Source: Streptomyces longisporoflavus
GTDB lineage: Bacteria; Actinomycetota; Actinomycetes; Streptomycetales; Streptomycetaceae
Direction: 5' to 3'
DNA: 64,000 nt
Assembly: GCF_014649775.1 (NCBI RefSeq)
Contig: NZ_BMTR01000014.1
Location: forward strand, 62,001-126,000
Each line of letters opens with the position of its first letter. The first letter of the stretch is position 1. The translations under genes and the position numbers were made by a program. The notes beneath the pieces were generated by a model that ran no database searches, was not told the DNA's origin, and was given only the letters and a program-made list of their open reading frames with translations. Of this stretch, positions 8,909 through 17,570 are shown in pieces.

Positions 8909-10798
8909 ATGTCTGTCAGGATAGATGCCGAAATATCGGGTGGGGTTCCGGATGGTGAGGACAGCCGCCCCGAAGGCCGGCGCCGCACCGGCGGGCTCCG
9001 TACCGGCAGACTCCGTGACGGCAGACTCGGCCGGCTGCTCCGCGGCCCCCGCCCCGAGGCCGTACCGGTCATCGTCGCCCGCGCCTGCACCCTCGTGGGC
9101 CTCCTGAACATCGCGGCAGGCGTCTTCCCGCGCTTCCGCAAGAGCCGCATGCACGCCATCGCCGAGGTGCTGCCCGGCGCGCTCGGCCCCTTCGCCGCCG
9201 CGCTCGCCCTCAGTATCGGCGTACTCCTGCTGCTGCTCGCACACGGCCTGCGCCGCCACAAGCGCCGGGCCTGGCGGGCCGCGGTGGTGCTGCTCCCGGT
9301 GGGGGCCGTGGCCCAGTTCGCCTACCGGCACTCGGTCATCGGCGTACTGATCTCGCTCGTGCTCCTGACGCTGCTGCTTCGCCACCGGCGTGAGTTCGCC
9401 GCGCTGCCCGACCCGCGCAGCCGCTGGCGGGCGCTCGCCAACTTCGTGCTCCTCGGGGCCGGTTCCATCCTCCTCGGCCTGCTGATCGTCAGTGCCCACC
9501 CGCACAGGGTCATCGGGGACCCGAGCATCACGGACCGCCTCGCGCATGTCCTGTACGGCCTGTTCGGCTTCGAGGGGCCCGTCGACTACTACGGGCGGAC
9601 CTCCTGGACGGTCGCCTGCTCCCTGGGCGCCCTCGGCCTGCTCACCGCGATCACCACCATCTACCTCGCCTTCCGGCCCGAGCACCCGGCCGCACGCCTC
9701 ACCGAGGACGACGAGACGAAGCTGCGCGCCCTGCTCGACAAGCACGGCGCACGCGACTCGCTCGGCCACTTCGCCCTCCGCCGCGACAAGGGCGCGGTCT
9801 TCTCCCCCAGCGGCAAGGCGGCGGTCACCTACCGCGTCGTCTCCGGAGTGATGCTCGCCAGCGGCGACCCGATCGGCGACGTGGAGGCATGGCCCGGCGC
9901 GATCGAGCGCTTCATGGACGAGGCGAAGGCCCACTCCTGGACGCCCGCCGTCATGGGCTGCTCCGAGACGGGCGGCGAGGTCTGGACCCGCGAGACCGGG
10001 CTCGACGCCCTCGAACTGGGCGACGAGGCGGTGGTGGATGTCGCGGATTTCTCCCTGTCCGGGCGTGCGATGCGCAACGTACGCCAGATGGTCAAGCGGA
10101 TCGAGCGGGGTGGGTACGAGACCCGCGTACGGCGCGTGCGTGACCTCGGGGAGCACGAACTGGAGCGCATCCAGCGCGCCGCCGACGACTGGCGGGGCAC
10201 CGACACCGAGCGCGGCTTCTCCATGGCGCTCGGCCGCATCGGCGACCCGGACGACGGCGACTGCCTGATCGCGACCGCCCACAAGGCCGCCGACGAACCG
10301 GGCCCCTACGGAGACCTCAAAGCCGTCCTGCACTTCGTCCCCTGGGGCAAGGACGGCGTCTCCCTGGACCTCATGCGCCGCGACCGGACCGCCGACCCCG
10401 GCATGAACGAGCTGCTCATCGTGGCCGCCCTGCAAGCCGCCCCGAAGCTCGGCATCGCGCGCGTGTCCCTCAACTTCGCGATGTTCCGCGCGGCACTCGC
10501 ACGCGGCGAGAAGATCGGCGCGGGCCCGGTGCTCCGCACCTGGCGCGGACTGCTCGTCTTCCTGTCGCGCTGGTTCCAGATCGAGTCCCTGTACAAGTTC
10601 AACGCGAAGTTCCGCCCCCGCTGGGAGCCCCGCTTCGTCGTCTACCGCTCCTCCAAGGAGCTCCCCCGCATCGGCTTCGCGGCCATGCAGGCCGAGGGCT
10701 TCGTGACCCTCGCGCCACCCCGCTTCCTGCGCCGGGGGAGCGCACAGCGCCGCCCCTGCCCCCACCGCGCGGCGGAGCGCGAGGTCCGGGCGGCATAG
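8909..10798 (+). CDS. MprF-like membrane protein with DUF2156 aminoacyltransferase domain
   Basis: A 629-aa protein. After a variable Arg/Gly-rich N-terminus there are about six membrane helices (residues about 55-270). A cytoplasmic DUF2156 domain of the phosphatidylglycerol lysyltransferase (MprF/LysX) type follows, with motifs such as FSLSGRAMRNVRQMVKRIER, DLMRRD and RVSLNFAMFR. The family moves aminoacyl groups from tRNA to membrane lipids, which lowers surface negative charge. No LysRS module is attached, unlike mycobacterial LysX. The start is uncertain: ATG 8909 is chosen, but ATG 8849 is preceded by GAGGG. Codons between the two have low third-position GC, so that stretch looks non-coding. 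Confidence 0.8.
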   Translation: MSVRIDAEISGGVPDGEDSRPEGRRRTGGLRTGRLRDGRLGRLLRGPRPEAVPVIVARACTLVGLLNIAAGVFPRFRKSRMHAIAEVLPGALGPFAAALALSIGVLLLLLAHGLRRHKRRAWRAAVVLLPVGAVAQFAYRHSVIGVLISLVLLTLLLRHRREFAALPDPRSRWRALANFVLLGAGSILLGLLIVSAHPHRVIGDPSITDRLAHVLYGLFGFEGPVDYYGRTSWTVACSLGALGLLTAITTIYLAFRPEHPAARLTEDDETKLRALLDKHGARDSLGHFALRRDKGAVFSPSGKAAVTYRVVSGVMLASGDPIGDVEAWPGAIERFMDEAKAHSWTPAVMGCSETGGEVWTRETGLDALELGDEAVVDVADFSLSGRAMRNVRQMVKRIERGGYETRVRRVRDLGEHELERIQRAADDWRGTDTERGFSMALGRIGDPDDGDCLIATAHKAADEPGPYGDLKAVLHFVPWGKDGVSLDLMRRDRTADPGMNELLIVAALQAAPKLGIARVSLNFAMFRAALARGEKIGAGPVLRTWRGLLVFLSRWFQIESLYKFNAKFRPRWEPRFVVYRSSKELPRIGFAAMQAEGFVTLAPPRFLRRGSAQRRPCPHRAAEREVRAA

Positions 10799-10828
10799 AG
10801 CCCGCCCGCACGGGCCTAGGCTGGAGGC

Positions 10829-11701
10829 ATGAGTACGTTGCGCGGGCGGGGAACGGTCGAGGGACTGCCGGAGTGGGGCCGCTGCGCGGTCATGGGGGTC
10901 GTGAACGTGACCCCGGACTCCTTCTCCGACGGGGGCCGCTGGTTCGACACCACGGCCGCCGTCAAGCACGGCATCGACCTGGTCGCCCGGGGCGCCGACC
11001 TGGTCGACGTGGGCGGTGAGTCGACCCGTCCCGGTGCCTCGCGCGTGGACGAGGACGAGGAGCTGCGGCGCGTGGTCCCCGTGGTGCGCGGGCTCGCGGC
11101 CGAGGGCGTGACGGTCTCCGTGGACACGATGCGCGCCAGCGTCGCCGAGCAGGCGCTCGCCGCGGGCGCCGTCCTGGTGAACGACGTCAGCGGCGGCCTC
11201 GCCGACGCGCGCATGGTCCCCGCGGTGGCCGCCGCCGGGGCGCCCTTCGTGGTCATGCACTGGCGCGGCTTCCTCACCGACATCCACGCCAAGCCCGTCT
11301 ACGGGGACGTGGTCTCCGAAGTCGTCGACGAGCTCCACGCGCGCGTGCAGGCCGCCATCGAGGGCGGCATCGCCCCCGGGCGCATCGTCATCGACCCGGG
11401 CCTCGGCTTCTCCAAGGACGTCGAGCACGATCTGGCGCTCCTCGGCCGCCTCGACCGCCTCCGTGAGCTCGGCCACCCGGTCCTGGTCGCCGCCTCCCGC
11501 AAGCGCTTCCTCGGCCGTGTCCTCGCGGGGCCCGAGGGCGCGCCGCCGCCCGCCCGCGAGCGCGACGCGGCCACCGCCGCCGTCTCCGCCATCGCCGCCC
11601 ACCAGGGCGCCTGGGCGGTCCGCGTGCACGAGGTGCGGGCCACCGCCGACGCCGTCCGTGTCGCACACGCCGTGACGAGCACGGCGGGCGGTATCCGGTG
11701 A
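10829..11701 (+). CDS. folP: Dihydropteroate synthase
   Basis: A 290-aa TIM-barrel enzyme that joins 7,8-dihydropterin pyrophosphate to p-aminobenzoate, giving dihydropteroate; it is the sulfonamide target. The N-terminal signature GVVNVTPDSFSDGG (residues 23-36) and the second signature DVGGESTRPGA (about 60-70) are intact, as are VNDVSGG and the PABA-site ASRKRFLG loop. It heads a folate cluster: its stop overlaps the next gene by 4 bp, and folB and folK follow. The start ATG 10829 has GGAGG directly upstream and a TAGGCT -10-like hexamer only 6 nt away, so transcription may start very close to the start codon. Confidence 0.97.
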   Translation: MSTLRGRGTVEGLPEWGRCAVMGVVNVTPDSFSDGGRWFDTTAAVKHGIDLVARGADLVDVGGESTRPGASRVDEDEELRRVVPVVRGLAAEGVTVSVDTMRASVAEQALAAGAVLVNDVSGGLADARMVPAVAAAGAPFVVMHWRGFLTDIHAKPVYGDVVSEVVDELHARVQAAIEGGIAPGRIVIDPGLGFSKDVEHDLALLGRLDRLRELGHPVLVAASRKRFLGRVLAGPEGAPPPARERDAATAAVSAIAAHQGAWAVRVHEVRATADAVRVAHAVTSTAGGIR

Positions 11702-12228
11702 CCGGGGCCAGGACCGACGCGCAACAGGTCGAGCTGGCCAACACGGCTTTCTACGAAGCACTGGAACGCGGCGACTTCGACGAGCTCTCCGACCTCTGGA
11801 TGGACGGGGACGCGGCCCCGGAAGCGGATCCGGACACTGACGGCCGGGACGACGAGGACATCGCGGACGACGGCGACGAAGCCGCGATCTCCTGCGTCCA
11901 CCCCGGCTGGCCGGTCCTCACGGGCCGCGGCGAGGTCCTCAGGTCGTACGCGCTGATCATGGCGAACACCGAGTACATCCAGTTCTTCCTGACCGACGTG
12001 CACGTCGGTGTCGCCGGCGACACCGCCCTGGTGACCTGCACGGAGAACATCCTCAGCGGCGGCCCGCCCCCCGAGGGCGGCGGCGAACTCGGCCCGCTGG
12101 TCGGCCAGCTCGTGGTCGCCACGAATGTCTTCCGGCGCACAGAGGACGGCTGGAAACTGTGGTCGCACCACGCCTCACCCGTACTCGCCGAAACCGACGA
12201 CGAAGAGGGCGAGGAGTCACCCTCCTGA
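11698..12228 (+). CDS. NTF2-like (SnoaL/DUF4440-type) protein in folate cluster
   Basis: A 176-aa protein whose GTG start at 11698 overlaps the folP stop. It has the cone-shaped NTF2 pattern: an N-terminal helix (VELANTAFYEALERGDFDELSDLW), a strand with a ligand-facing Trp/Pro segment (CVHPGWPVLTGRGEVL) and C-terminal strands ending FRRTEDGWKLWSHHAS. An acidic, low-complexity insertion (residues about 35-60) lies between helix and sheet. Such proteins are found between folP and folB in many actinobacteria. A role in folate metabolism is plausible only from position. No catalytic residues are certain. Confidence 0.85.
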   Translation: MTGARTDAQQVELANTAFYEALERGDFDELSDLWMDGDAAPEADPDTDGRDDEDIADDGDEAAISCVHPGWPVLTGRGEVLRSYALIMANTEYIQFFLTDVHVGVAGDTALVTCTENILSGGPPPEGGGELGPLVGQLVVATNVFRRTEDGWKLWSHHASPVLAETDDEEGEESPS

Positions 12229-12361
12229 GTGGGTAGGCGCGATTGCAGGAGCCCCCGCGGGCAAGGACTGTCAGTGCGCGCAGGTAGATTCGATCGAGGC
12301 TGGTGTGCCGACCGCACTCGGTGCAGGCCTGCCGATACCGACGATTGCAGGAGTGATTCGC

Positions 12362-12721
12362 GTGGATCGTGTCGCGCTGCGCGGCCTCAAGGCCCGTGGG
12401 CACCACGGTGTCTTTCCGCGGGAACGCGAAGAGGGCCAGACCTTCATCGTGGACCTGGTAATTGGCCTGGACACCCGTGCGGCCGCCGCCGACGACGACC
12501 TGGCGAAGACCGTGCACTACGGCATCGTGGCCGAGGAGGTCGTGGCCGCCGTCGAGGGCGAGCCCGTCGACCTCATCGAGACGCTTGCCGAGCGCATCGC
12601 CCAGACGTGTCTGAAGCACGACGGAGTCCTGGAGGTCGAGGTGTGCGTCCACAAACCGGACGCCCCGATCACCGTCCCCTTCGACGATGTGACCGTCACC
12701 ATCACCCGGAGCCGAGTATGA
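12362..12721 (+). CDS. folB: Dihydroneopterin aldolase
   Basis: A 119-aa enzyme converting 7,8-dihydroneopterin to 6-hydroxymethyl-7,8-dihydropterin and glycolaldehyde. It has the family N-terminus DRVALRGLKARGHHGVFPRE, the tunnel-fold core, the DLIETLAERIA helix and the C-terminal VHKPDAPI loop with the conserved Lys. The GTG at 12362 is chosen because GGAG at 12350-12353 lies 8 nt upstream; the in-frame GTG at 12353 overlaps that ribosome site. The stop overlaps the folK start (ATGA), which gives coupling to the next step in the pathway. Confidence 0.95.
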   Translation: MDRVALRGLKARGHHGVFPREREEGQTFIVDLVIGLDTRAAAADDDLAKTVHYGIVAEEVVAAVEGEPVDLIETLAERIAQTCLKHDGVLEVEVCVHKPDAPITVPFDDVTVTITRSRV

Positions 12722-13329
12722 CCGCGTTTTCCACGCAAGGGCAGAGCGACCCGACCGTCCAGCCGGTGCCCACCGCCGTGGTGGCACAGGTCGACGCAGC
12801 CGACACCACGCTCTCCAACCCCAAACGCGCCGTGATCTCCCTCGGCAGCAATCTCGGCAACCGCCTGGAGACGCTGCAGGGCGCGATCGACGCCCTGGAG
12901 GACACCCCCGGCCTGCGCGTCAAGGCCGTCTCTCCCGTGTACGAGACCGAGCCCTGGGGCGTCGACCCCGGCACCCAGCCGTCGTACTTCAACGCGGTGG
13001 TCGTGGTGAAGACAACTCTGCCGCCCTCCTCGCTCCTGGAGCGGGCGCACGCGATCGAGGAAGCCTTCCACCGCGTGCGCGACGAGCGCTGGGCGGCCCG
13101 CACGATCGACGTCGACATCGTGGCCTACGCCGACATCGTCTCGGACGACCCGGTCCTCACGCTCCCCCACCCGCGCGCGCACGAGCGCGCCTTCGTCCTC
13201 GCCCCCTGGCACGACGTGGAGCCCGAGGCGCAGCTCGCGGGACGCGGCGCGGTCGCCGACCTGCTCGCCAAGGTCACCCGTGACGGCGTGACACCCCGTG
13301 TCGACCTGGAACTCCGGCTGCCCGAGTAG
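12718..13329 (+). CDS. folK: 2-amino-4-hydroxy-6-hydroxymethyldihydropteridine pyrophosphokinase
   Basis: A 203-aa kinase that transfers pyrophosphate from ATP to hydroxymethyldihydropterin, making the FolP substrate. The HPPK core begins near residue 38 with AVISLGSNLGNR. It continues through YETEPWG, FNAVV and the metal-binding block RWAARTIDVDIVAY, ending in LPHPRAHERAFVLAPW. The first ~35 residues (TQGQSDPTVQPVPT and so on) are a low-complexity extension not needed for the fold; an internal start is possible, but the ATGA overlap with folB favours 12718. Confidence 0.95.
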   Translation: MTAFSTQGQSDPTVQPVPTAVVAQVDAADTTLSNPKRAVISLGSNLGNRLETLQGAIDALEDTPGLRVKAVSPVYETEPWGVDPGTQPSYFNAVVVVKTTLPPSSLLERAHAIEEAFHRVRDERWAARTIDVDIVAYADIVSDDPVLTLPHPRAHERAFVLAPWHDVEPEAQLAGRGAVADLLAKVTRDGVTPRVDLELRLPE

Positions 13330-13428
13330 TCGTTAGGGTCTAACGAACCCGCACGACGAGAAACGGGTCCGAGCGACGCCGCGGGCAACGAAGGCGACGC
13401 GAGCAACGAAGGCGACGAAGGGTCATCC

Positions 13429-13914
13429 GTGGAGCAGCTGCGCATCAGGACACTGGCCGGCCTCTTCCTGGTGGCCGGAGTGCTGTCCTGGGCGGGCGCC
13501 CGGCTGTGGGACTCCGTGGGCACACTGCCGCGGGTCCCGCTGGCCGCGCCCATCGTGCTCGCGGTGATCGCCGCGGTGCTGCTCGCCACGGCGCTCTCGC
13601 TGCGCGCCCGGCTGCGCGCGCAGCGTGAGCGGCGGCCCGGCGCCAAGGGCGTCGAGCCGATGATGGCCGCGCGTGCCGTGGTCTTCGGCCAGGCGAGCGC
13701 CCTGGTCGCCGCCCTCGTCTCCGGGATGTACGGCGGCGTGGGCGCCTTCCTCCTGGAGTACCTGGACGTGCCGCCCCGCCGGGACCAGGCGATCTATGCC
13801 GGCCTCTCCGTCCTGGCGGGCATCGCGGTGATAGCGGCGGCCTTCTTCCTGGAGCGGGTCTGCAGGCTCCCGGAGGACGAGGACGAGCACGGCGGAACGG
13901 CCGCAGCCGCCTGA
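13429..13914 (+). CDS. DUF3180 membrane protein
   Basis: A 161-aa actinobacterial membrane protein with four predicted helices: about residues 10-28, 40-60, 80-103 and 118-138. It has the DUF3180 pattern LAGLFLVAGVLSW and PLMAARAVVF-like central segment (here PMMAARAVVFGQASAL). The GTG start at 13429 follows a stretch with two copies of the 14-mer GCAACGAAGGCGAC. The gene is regularly found next to folK in actinobacteria, with no known function. It ends in an acidic/His tail and is convergent with folE. Confidence 0.88.
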   Translation: MEQLRIRTLAGLFLVAGVLSWAGARLWDSVGTLPRVPLAAPIVLAVIAAVLLATALSLRARLRAQRERRPGAKGVEPMMAARAVVFGQASALVAALVSGMYGGVGAFLLEYLDVPPRRDQAIYAGLSVLAGIAVIAAAFFLERVCRLPEDEDEHGGTAAAA

Positions 13915-14001
13915 GAGCGCCCTCCAGGGGCGCGGGGAACTGCGCGACCAGCCCACAACGCACCAGCGGCCGACCTCGCACGCCCTGCCCGCAGAGCTAG
14001 C

Positions 14002-14022
14002 GCCTAACGCCTAACGCCTAAC
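14002..14022. repeat. Heptamer repeat spanning folE stop codon
   Basis: Three perfect tandem copies of GCCTAAC. The folE stop codon (TAG on the minus strand, 14018-14020) lies inside the copy nearest the gene. Similar 3'-end duplications occur at several other genes in this window. Confidence 0.85.
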
Positions 14023-14623
14023 GCGCGATGATCAGGCTCATCGCCTCATTGCGCGTCGCAGGGTCACGGAGCTGACCCCGCACCGCCGACGTGATCGTCT
14101 TGGCGCCCGGCTTCCGCACCCCGCGCATGGTCATGCACATGTGCTCGCACTCGACGACCACGATGACGCCGCGCGGCTCCAGGATCTCCATCAGGGAGTC
14201 CGCGATCTGCGTGGTCAGCCGCTCCTGGACCTGCGGACGGCGCGCGTACACGTCCACGAGGCGGGCGAGCTTGGACAGGCCGGTGATCTTGCCGTCCGAC
14301 GACGGGATGTAGCCGACGTGCGCCACACCGTGGAACGGCACGAGGTGGTGCTCACAGGAGCTCTGCACCTCGATGTCCTTGACCAGGACCATTTCGTCGT
14401 GACCAAGATCGAACGTCGTCGTCAGGACATCCTCGGCCTTGAGCCACAGGCCGCCGAATATCTCCTTGTACGCGCGAGCCACACGTCCGGGGGTCTCCCG
14501 CAGACCCTCGCGGTCCGGGTCCTCGCCGACCGCGATAAGCAGCTCGCGCACGGCGTTCTCGGCCCGCTTCTCGTCGAACACGCCGATCGTGCCCTCGCCG
14601 TCCAGCGTCACGGGATCGGTCAT
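14018..14623 (-). CDS. folE: GTP cyclohydrolase I
   Basis: A 201-aa enzyme that turns GTP into 7,8-dihydroneopterin triphosphate, the first step of folate synthesis and so the entry point for the folB-folK-folP genes upstream. The zinc site and signature are visible: SSCEHHLVPFHGVAHVGYIP and, later, VVVECEHMCMTMRGV (zinc Cys). The N-terminal helix has the usual GEDPDREGLRETPGRVARAY. It starts at ATG 14623 and is the first gene seen in its own unit, downstream of the ftsH terminator, on the strand opposite to folP. Confidence 0.97.
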   Translation of the reverse strand: MTDPVTLDGEGTIGVFDEKRAENAVRELLIAVGEDPDREGLRETPGRVARAYKEIFGGLWLKAEDVLTTTFDLGHDEMVLVKDIEVQSSCEHHLVPFHGVAHVGYIPSSDGKITGLSKLARLVDVYARRPQVQERLTTQIADSLMEILEPRGVIVVVECEHMCMTMRGVRKPGAKTITSAVRGQLRDPATRNEAMSLIIAR

Positions 14624-14670
14624 GTGTGCCTCGTTCCTAGCGTTCCACGCATCAGTGCGTCTGTGCGTAC

Positions 14671-14711
14671 GAAAAAACTGCGCCCCCCAGGCTAGAACCA
14701 GGGGGGCGCAG
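14671..14711 (-). terminator. Intrinsic terminator after ftsH
   Basis: An 11-bp GC-rich stem (14679-14689 with 14701-14711) has an 11-nt loop. On the minus strand it is followed by six T residues (14673-14678). This is a classical Rho-independent terminator for the ftsH transcript, lying just after its stop and before folE. Confidence 0.9.
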
Positions 14712-14741
14712 CTTCCATTCCGGGCCTGCTGAGACGCAGGA

Positions 14742-16802
14742 TCAGCTCTCGGGGCGGTCTTCCTTGGTCACGTCGACGGGCGTTTCCGTCGGACCCGCGG
14801 TCACCGCGGGCGTGGCGCCGTTCGCACCGTTCGTCAGCGACAGCTCCCGGGGGGAGAGCACCGGCGGGCGGGTCGAGGGCGTACGCCGCGAGGAACCGGT
14901 CCACGCCGGACGGGCCGGACGCTTCACGATGCCTGCGAAGACCTCGGCGATCTGCTCCTTGTTGAGCGTCTCCTTCTCGAGGAGCTGGAGGACCAGGTTG
15001 TCGAGAACGTCGCGGTTCTCGACGAGGATCTCCCAGGCCTCGTTGTGCGCGGTCTCGATGAGCTTCTTGACCTCTTCGTCGACCAGCGCCGCGACCTCTT
15101 CGGAGTAGTCGCGCGGGTGACCCATCTCGCGGCCGAGGAACGGCTCGGTGTTGTCACCGCCGAACTTGATCGCGCCGAGCCGCTCGGTCATGCCGTACTG
15201 CGTGACCATGGCCCGTGCGGTCGCGGTGGCCTTCTCGATGTCGTTCGCCGCGCCCGTCGTCGGGTCGTGGAAGACGAGCTCCTCGGCCGCGCGCCCGCCC
15301 AGCATGTACGCCAGCTGGTCGAGCATTTCGTTGCGCGTGGTGGAGTACTTGTCCTCGTCCGGCAGGACCATCGTGTAACCGAGGGCCCGGCCGCGCGACA
15401 GGATCGTGATCTTGTGCACCGGGTCCGAGTTCGGAGACGCCGCCGCGACCAGGGCGTGACCGCCCTCGTGGTACGCGGTGATCTTCTTCTCCTTGTCGGA
15501 CATGATCCGGGTCCGCTTCTGCGGACCGGCCACGACACGGTCGATCGCCTCGTCGAGCGAGTGGTTGTCGATCAGCTTCTTGTCGCCGCGCGCCGTGAGG
15601 AGCGCCGCTTCGTTCAGCACGTTCGACAGGTCGGCACCGGTGAAGCCCGGCGTACGCCGCGCCACCGCGCCCAGGTCGACGTCCGGGGCGACCGGCTTGC
15701 CCTTCTGGTGAACCTTGAGGATCTCCAGACGGCCCTGCATGTCCGGGCGGTCGACCGCGATCTGCCGGTCGAAACGGCCGGGGCGGAGCAGCGCCGGGTC
15801 GAGGATGTCGGGGCGGTTCGTGGCGGCGATCAGAATGACGCCGCCCTTCACGTCGAAGCCGTCCATCTCGACGAGCAGCTGGTTCAGCGTCTGCTCGCGC
15901 TCGTCGTGGCCGCCGCCCATGCCGGCGCCGCGGTGGCGGCCGACGGCGTCGATCTCGTCGACGAAGACGATCGCCGGGGCGTTCGCCTTGGCCTGCTCGA
16001 AGAGGTCACGCACACGGGAGGCACCGACACCGACGAACATCTCGACGAAGTCGGAACCGGAGATCGAGTAGAAGGGGACGCCGGCCTCGCCCGCGACGGC
16101 ACGCGCGAGGAGCGTCTTACCCGTACCGGGCGGCCCGTACAGGAGCACGCCCTTGGGGATCTTGGCCCCGACGGCCTGGAACTTCGCCGGCTCCTGGAGG
16201 AACTCCTTGATCTCGTGGAGTTCCTCGACGGCCTCGTCCGATCCGGCCACGTCCGAGAACGTCGTCTTCGGGGTGTCCTTGGTGATCAGCTTGGCCTTGG
16301 ACTTCCCGAACTGCATGACCCGGGAGCCGCCGCCCTGCATCTGATTCATCAGGAACAGGAAGACGACGACGATCAGTACGAAGGGGAGCAGGGAAAGCAG
16401 GATGCCGACGAACGGGTTCTGCTTCGACGGCGAGACGGTATAACCGTCCGGGATCTTCTTGTCCTGGTACTTGTCCTGCAAGGTCTTGGCGATGTCGACA
16501 CCTTGGTTGCCGATGTAGCTCGCCTGGATCTTGCTGCTGTCCTTGACCTTCTGGCCGTCCTTGAGCTCGACCTTGATGGTCGACTCGTCACCGGTGGTGA
16601 GCTTGGCGGATTCGACCTTGTCGTCGTTGATCGCCTGCACTACCTGGCCGGTGTCCACCGTCTTGTAGCCACCGGACGAACCGACGACCTGCATCAACAC
16701 GACCACGGCAAGGACGGCCAGCACGATCCACATGACTGGCCCACGGAAGTATCGCTTCACGTCCATCCATACGGAGCGATGACGCCCCGTCCCTCCTGCC
16801 AT
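14742..16802 (-). CDS. ftsH: ATP-dependent zinc metalloprotease FtsH
   Basis: A 686-aa membrane-bound AAA+ protease that degrades misfolded membrane proteins and regulators. It has an N-terminal helix (about residues 22-40), an extracytoplasmic domain, and a second helix (about 132-152). The AAA module has Walker A GPPGTGKT at 223-230, Walker B VDEID near 281 and the SRH region. The zinc site HEGGH is at 445-449. The C-terminal ~60 residues are a disordered Ser/Thr/Pro tail. The start is uncertain between ATG 16802 and ATG 16766 (MDVKRYFRGP); neither has a well-spaced Shine-Dalgarno. Upstream are hpt and tilS in the same direction. Confidence 0.97.
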   Translation of the reverse strand: MAGGTGRHRSVWMDVKRYFRGPVMWIVLAVLAVVVLMQVVGSSGGYKTVDTGQVVQAINDDKVESAKLTTGDESTIKVELKDGQKVKDSSKIQASYIGNQGVDIAKTLQDKYQDKKIPDGYTVSPSKQNPFVGILLSLLPFVLIVVVFLFLMNQMQGGGSRVMQFGKSKAKLITKDTPKTTFSDVAGSDEAVEELHEIKEFLQEPAKFQAVGAKIPKGVLLYGPPGTGKTLLARAVAGEAGVPFYSISGSDFVEMFVGVGASRVRDLFEQAKANAPAIVFVDEIDAVGRHRGAGMGGGHDEREQTLNQLLVEMDGFDVKGGVILIAATNRPDILDPALLRPGRFDRQIAVDRPDMQGRLEILKVHQKGKPVAPDVDLGAVARRTPGFTGADLSNVLNEAALLTARGDKKLIDNHSLDEAIDRVVAGPQKRTRIMSDKEKKITAYHEGGHALVAAASPNSDPVHKITILSRGRALGYTMVLPDEDKYSTTRNEMLDQLAYMLGGRAAEELVFHDPTTGAANDIEKATATARAMVTQYGMTERLGAIKFGGDNTEPFLGREMGHPRDYSEEVAALVDEEVKKLIETAHNEAWEILVENRDVLDNLVLQLLEKETLNKEQIAEVFAGIVKRPARPAWTGSSRRTPSTRPPVLSPRELSLTNGANGATPAVTAGPTETPVDVTKEDRPES

Positions 16803-16920
16803 AGTGAGTTTGATAAAGGCTGTTCTTCGGACGGTACCCCAGCATTGTCACCCGAAGTCGCACGGGACGGCTGACAAACCCGTCTTCGCATGCTCCAACG
16901 CCGGGAAACGGGTGAGGGTT

Positions 16921-16948
16921 CCCGGCCGCCTCCGCGGAGTTGGCCGGG
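16921..16948 (-). terminator. Hairpin between hpt and ftsH
   Basis: A near-perfect 14-bp inverted repeat centred on CTCCG/CGGAG, with outer CCCGGCC/GGCCGGG arms and a 2-bp mismatch. It lies 11 nt after the hpt stop. It could terminate or attenuate read-through from hpt into ftsH. There is no T-tract. Confidence 0.5.
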
Positions 16949-16958
16949 GGCCGGGGAT

Positions 16959-17522
16959 TCAGCCGCCGTAGACGTGCGGAGCGAGGGTGCCGACGAACGG
17001 CAGATTGCGGTACTTCTCCGCGTAGTCCAGGCCGTACCCGATGACGAACTCGTTCGGGATGTCGAAGCCGACCCACTCCACGTCGATCGCGACCTTGGCC
17101 GCCTCGGGCTTGCGAAGGAGCGTGCACACCTTCAGCGACGCGGGCTCGCGCGAGCCGAGGTTGGAGAGCAGCCAGGACAGCGTCAGACCGGAGTCGATGA
17201 TGTCCTCGACGATCAGGACGTGCTTGCCCTTGATGTCGGTGTCCAGGTCCTTGAGGATCCGCACGACCCCGGAGGACTGGGTGCCCGCGCCGTACGACGA
17301 CACGGCCATCCAGTCCATGGTGAGCGGGGTGGACAGCGCACGCGCCAGGTCCGCCATGACCATCACCGCACCCTTGAGCACGCCGACGATCAGCAGGTCC
17401 TTGCCCGCGTACTCCGCGTCGATCTTCGCCGCCAGCTCCGCCAGCTTCGCGTCGATCTCTTCCTTGGTGATGAGCACCGACTGAAGGTCGGTGCCCATGT
17501 CTTTCGCGTCCACCCGCATCAC
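16959..17522 (-). CDS. hpt: Hypoxanthine phosphoribosyltransferase
   Basis: A 187-aa type I phosphoribosyltransferase that salvages hypoxanthine (and often guanine) to the monophosphates using PRPP. The PRPP-binding motif VLIVEDIIDSG is at residues 102-112. The family loop SSYGAGTQSSG is at about 75-85, and KPEAAKVAIDVEWVGFDIPNEFVIGYGLDY forms the purine-binding end. The start is ATG 17522 or the next codon, 17519. It lies 48 bp after tilS on the same strand; the tilS-hpt-ftsH order is widely conserved in bacteria. Confidence 0.95.
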   Translation of the reverse strand: MMRVDAKDMGTDLQSVLITKEEIDAKLAELAAKIDAEYAGKDLLIVGVLKGAVMVMADLARALSTPLTMDWMAVSSYGAGTQSSGVVRILKDLDTDIKGKHVLIVEDIIDSGLTLSWLLSNLGSREPASLKVCTLLRKPEAAKVAIDVEWVGFDIPNEFVIGYGLDYAEKYRNLPFVGTLAPHVYGG

Positions 17523-17570
17523 TTTCGGTCGTCCGTCACACCGGCTGCGCAGAGCCCGGGGGCCCCTCGG

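Noticed and set aside
8879..11761. 960-codon open frame on the minus strand across the MprF-like and folP genes
   Set aside because: Its codon pattern is the mirror of the two real plus-strand genes (high GC at third positions of those genes), it is low-complexity, and no domain is visible.
15045..16874. 609-codon plus-strand frame opposite ftsH
   Set aside because: Antisense shadow; ftsH has Walker and zinc motifs in the opposite frame.
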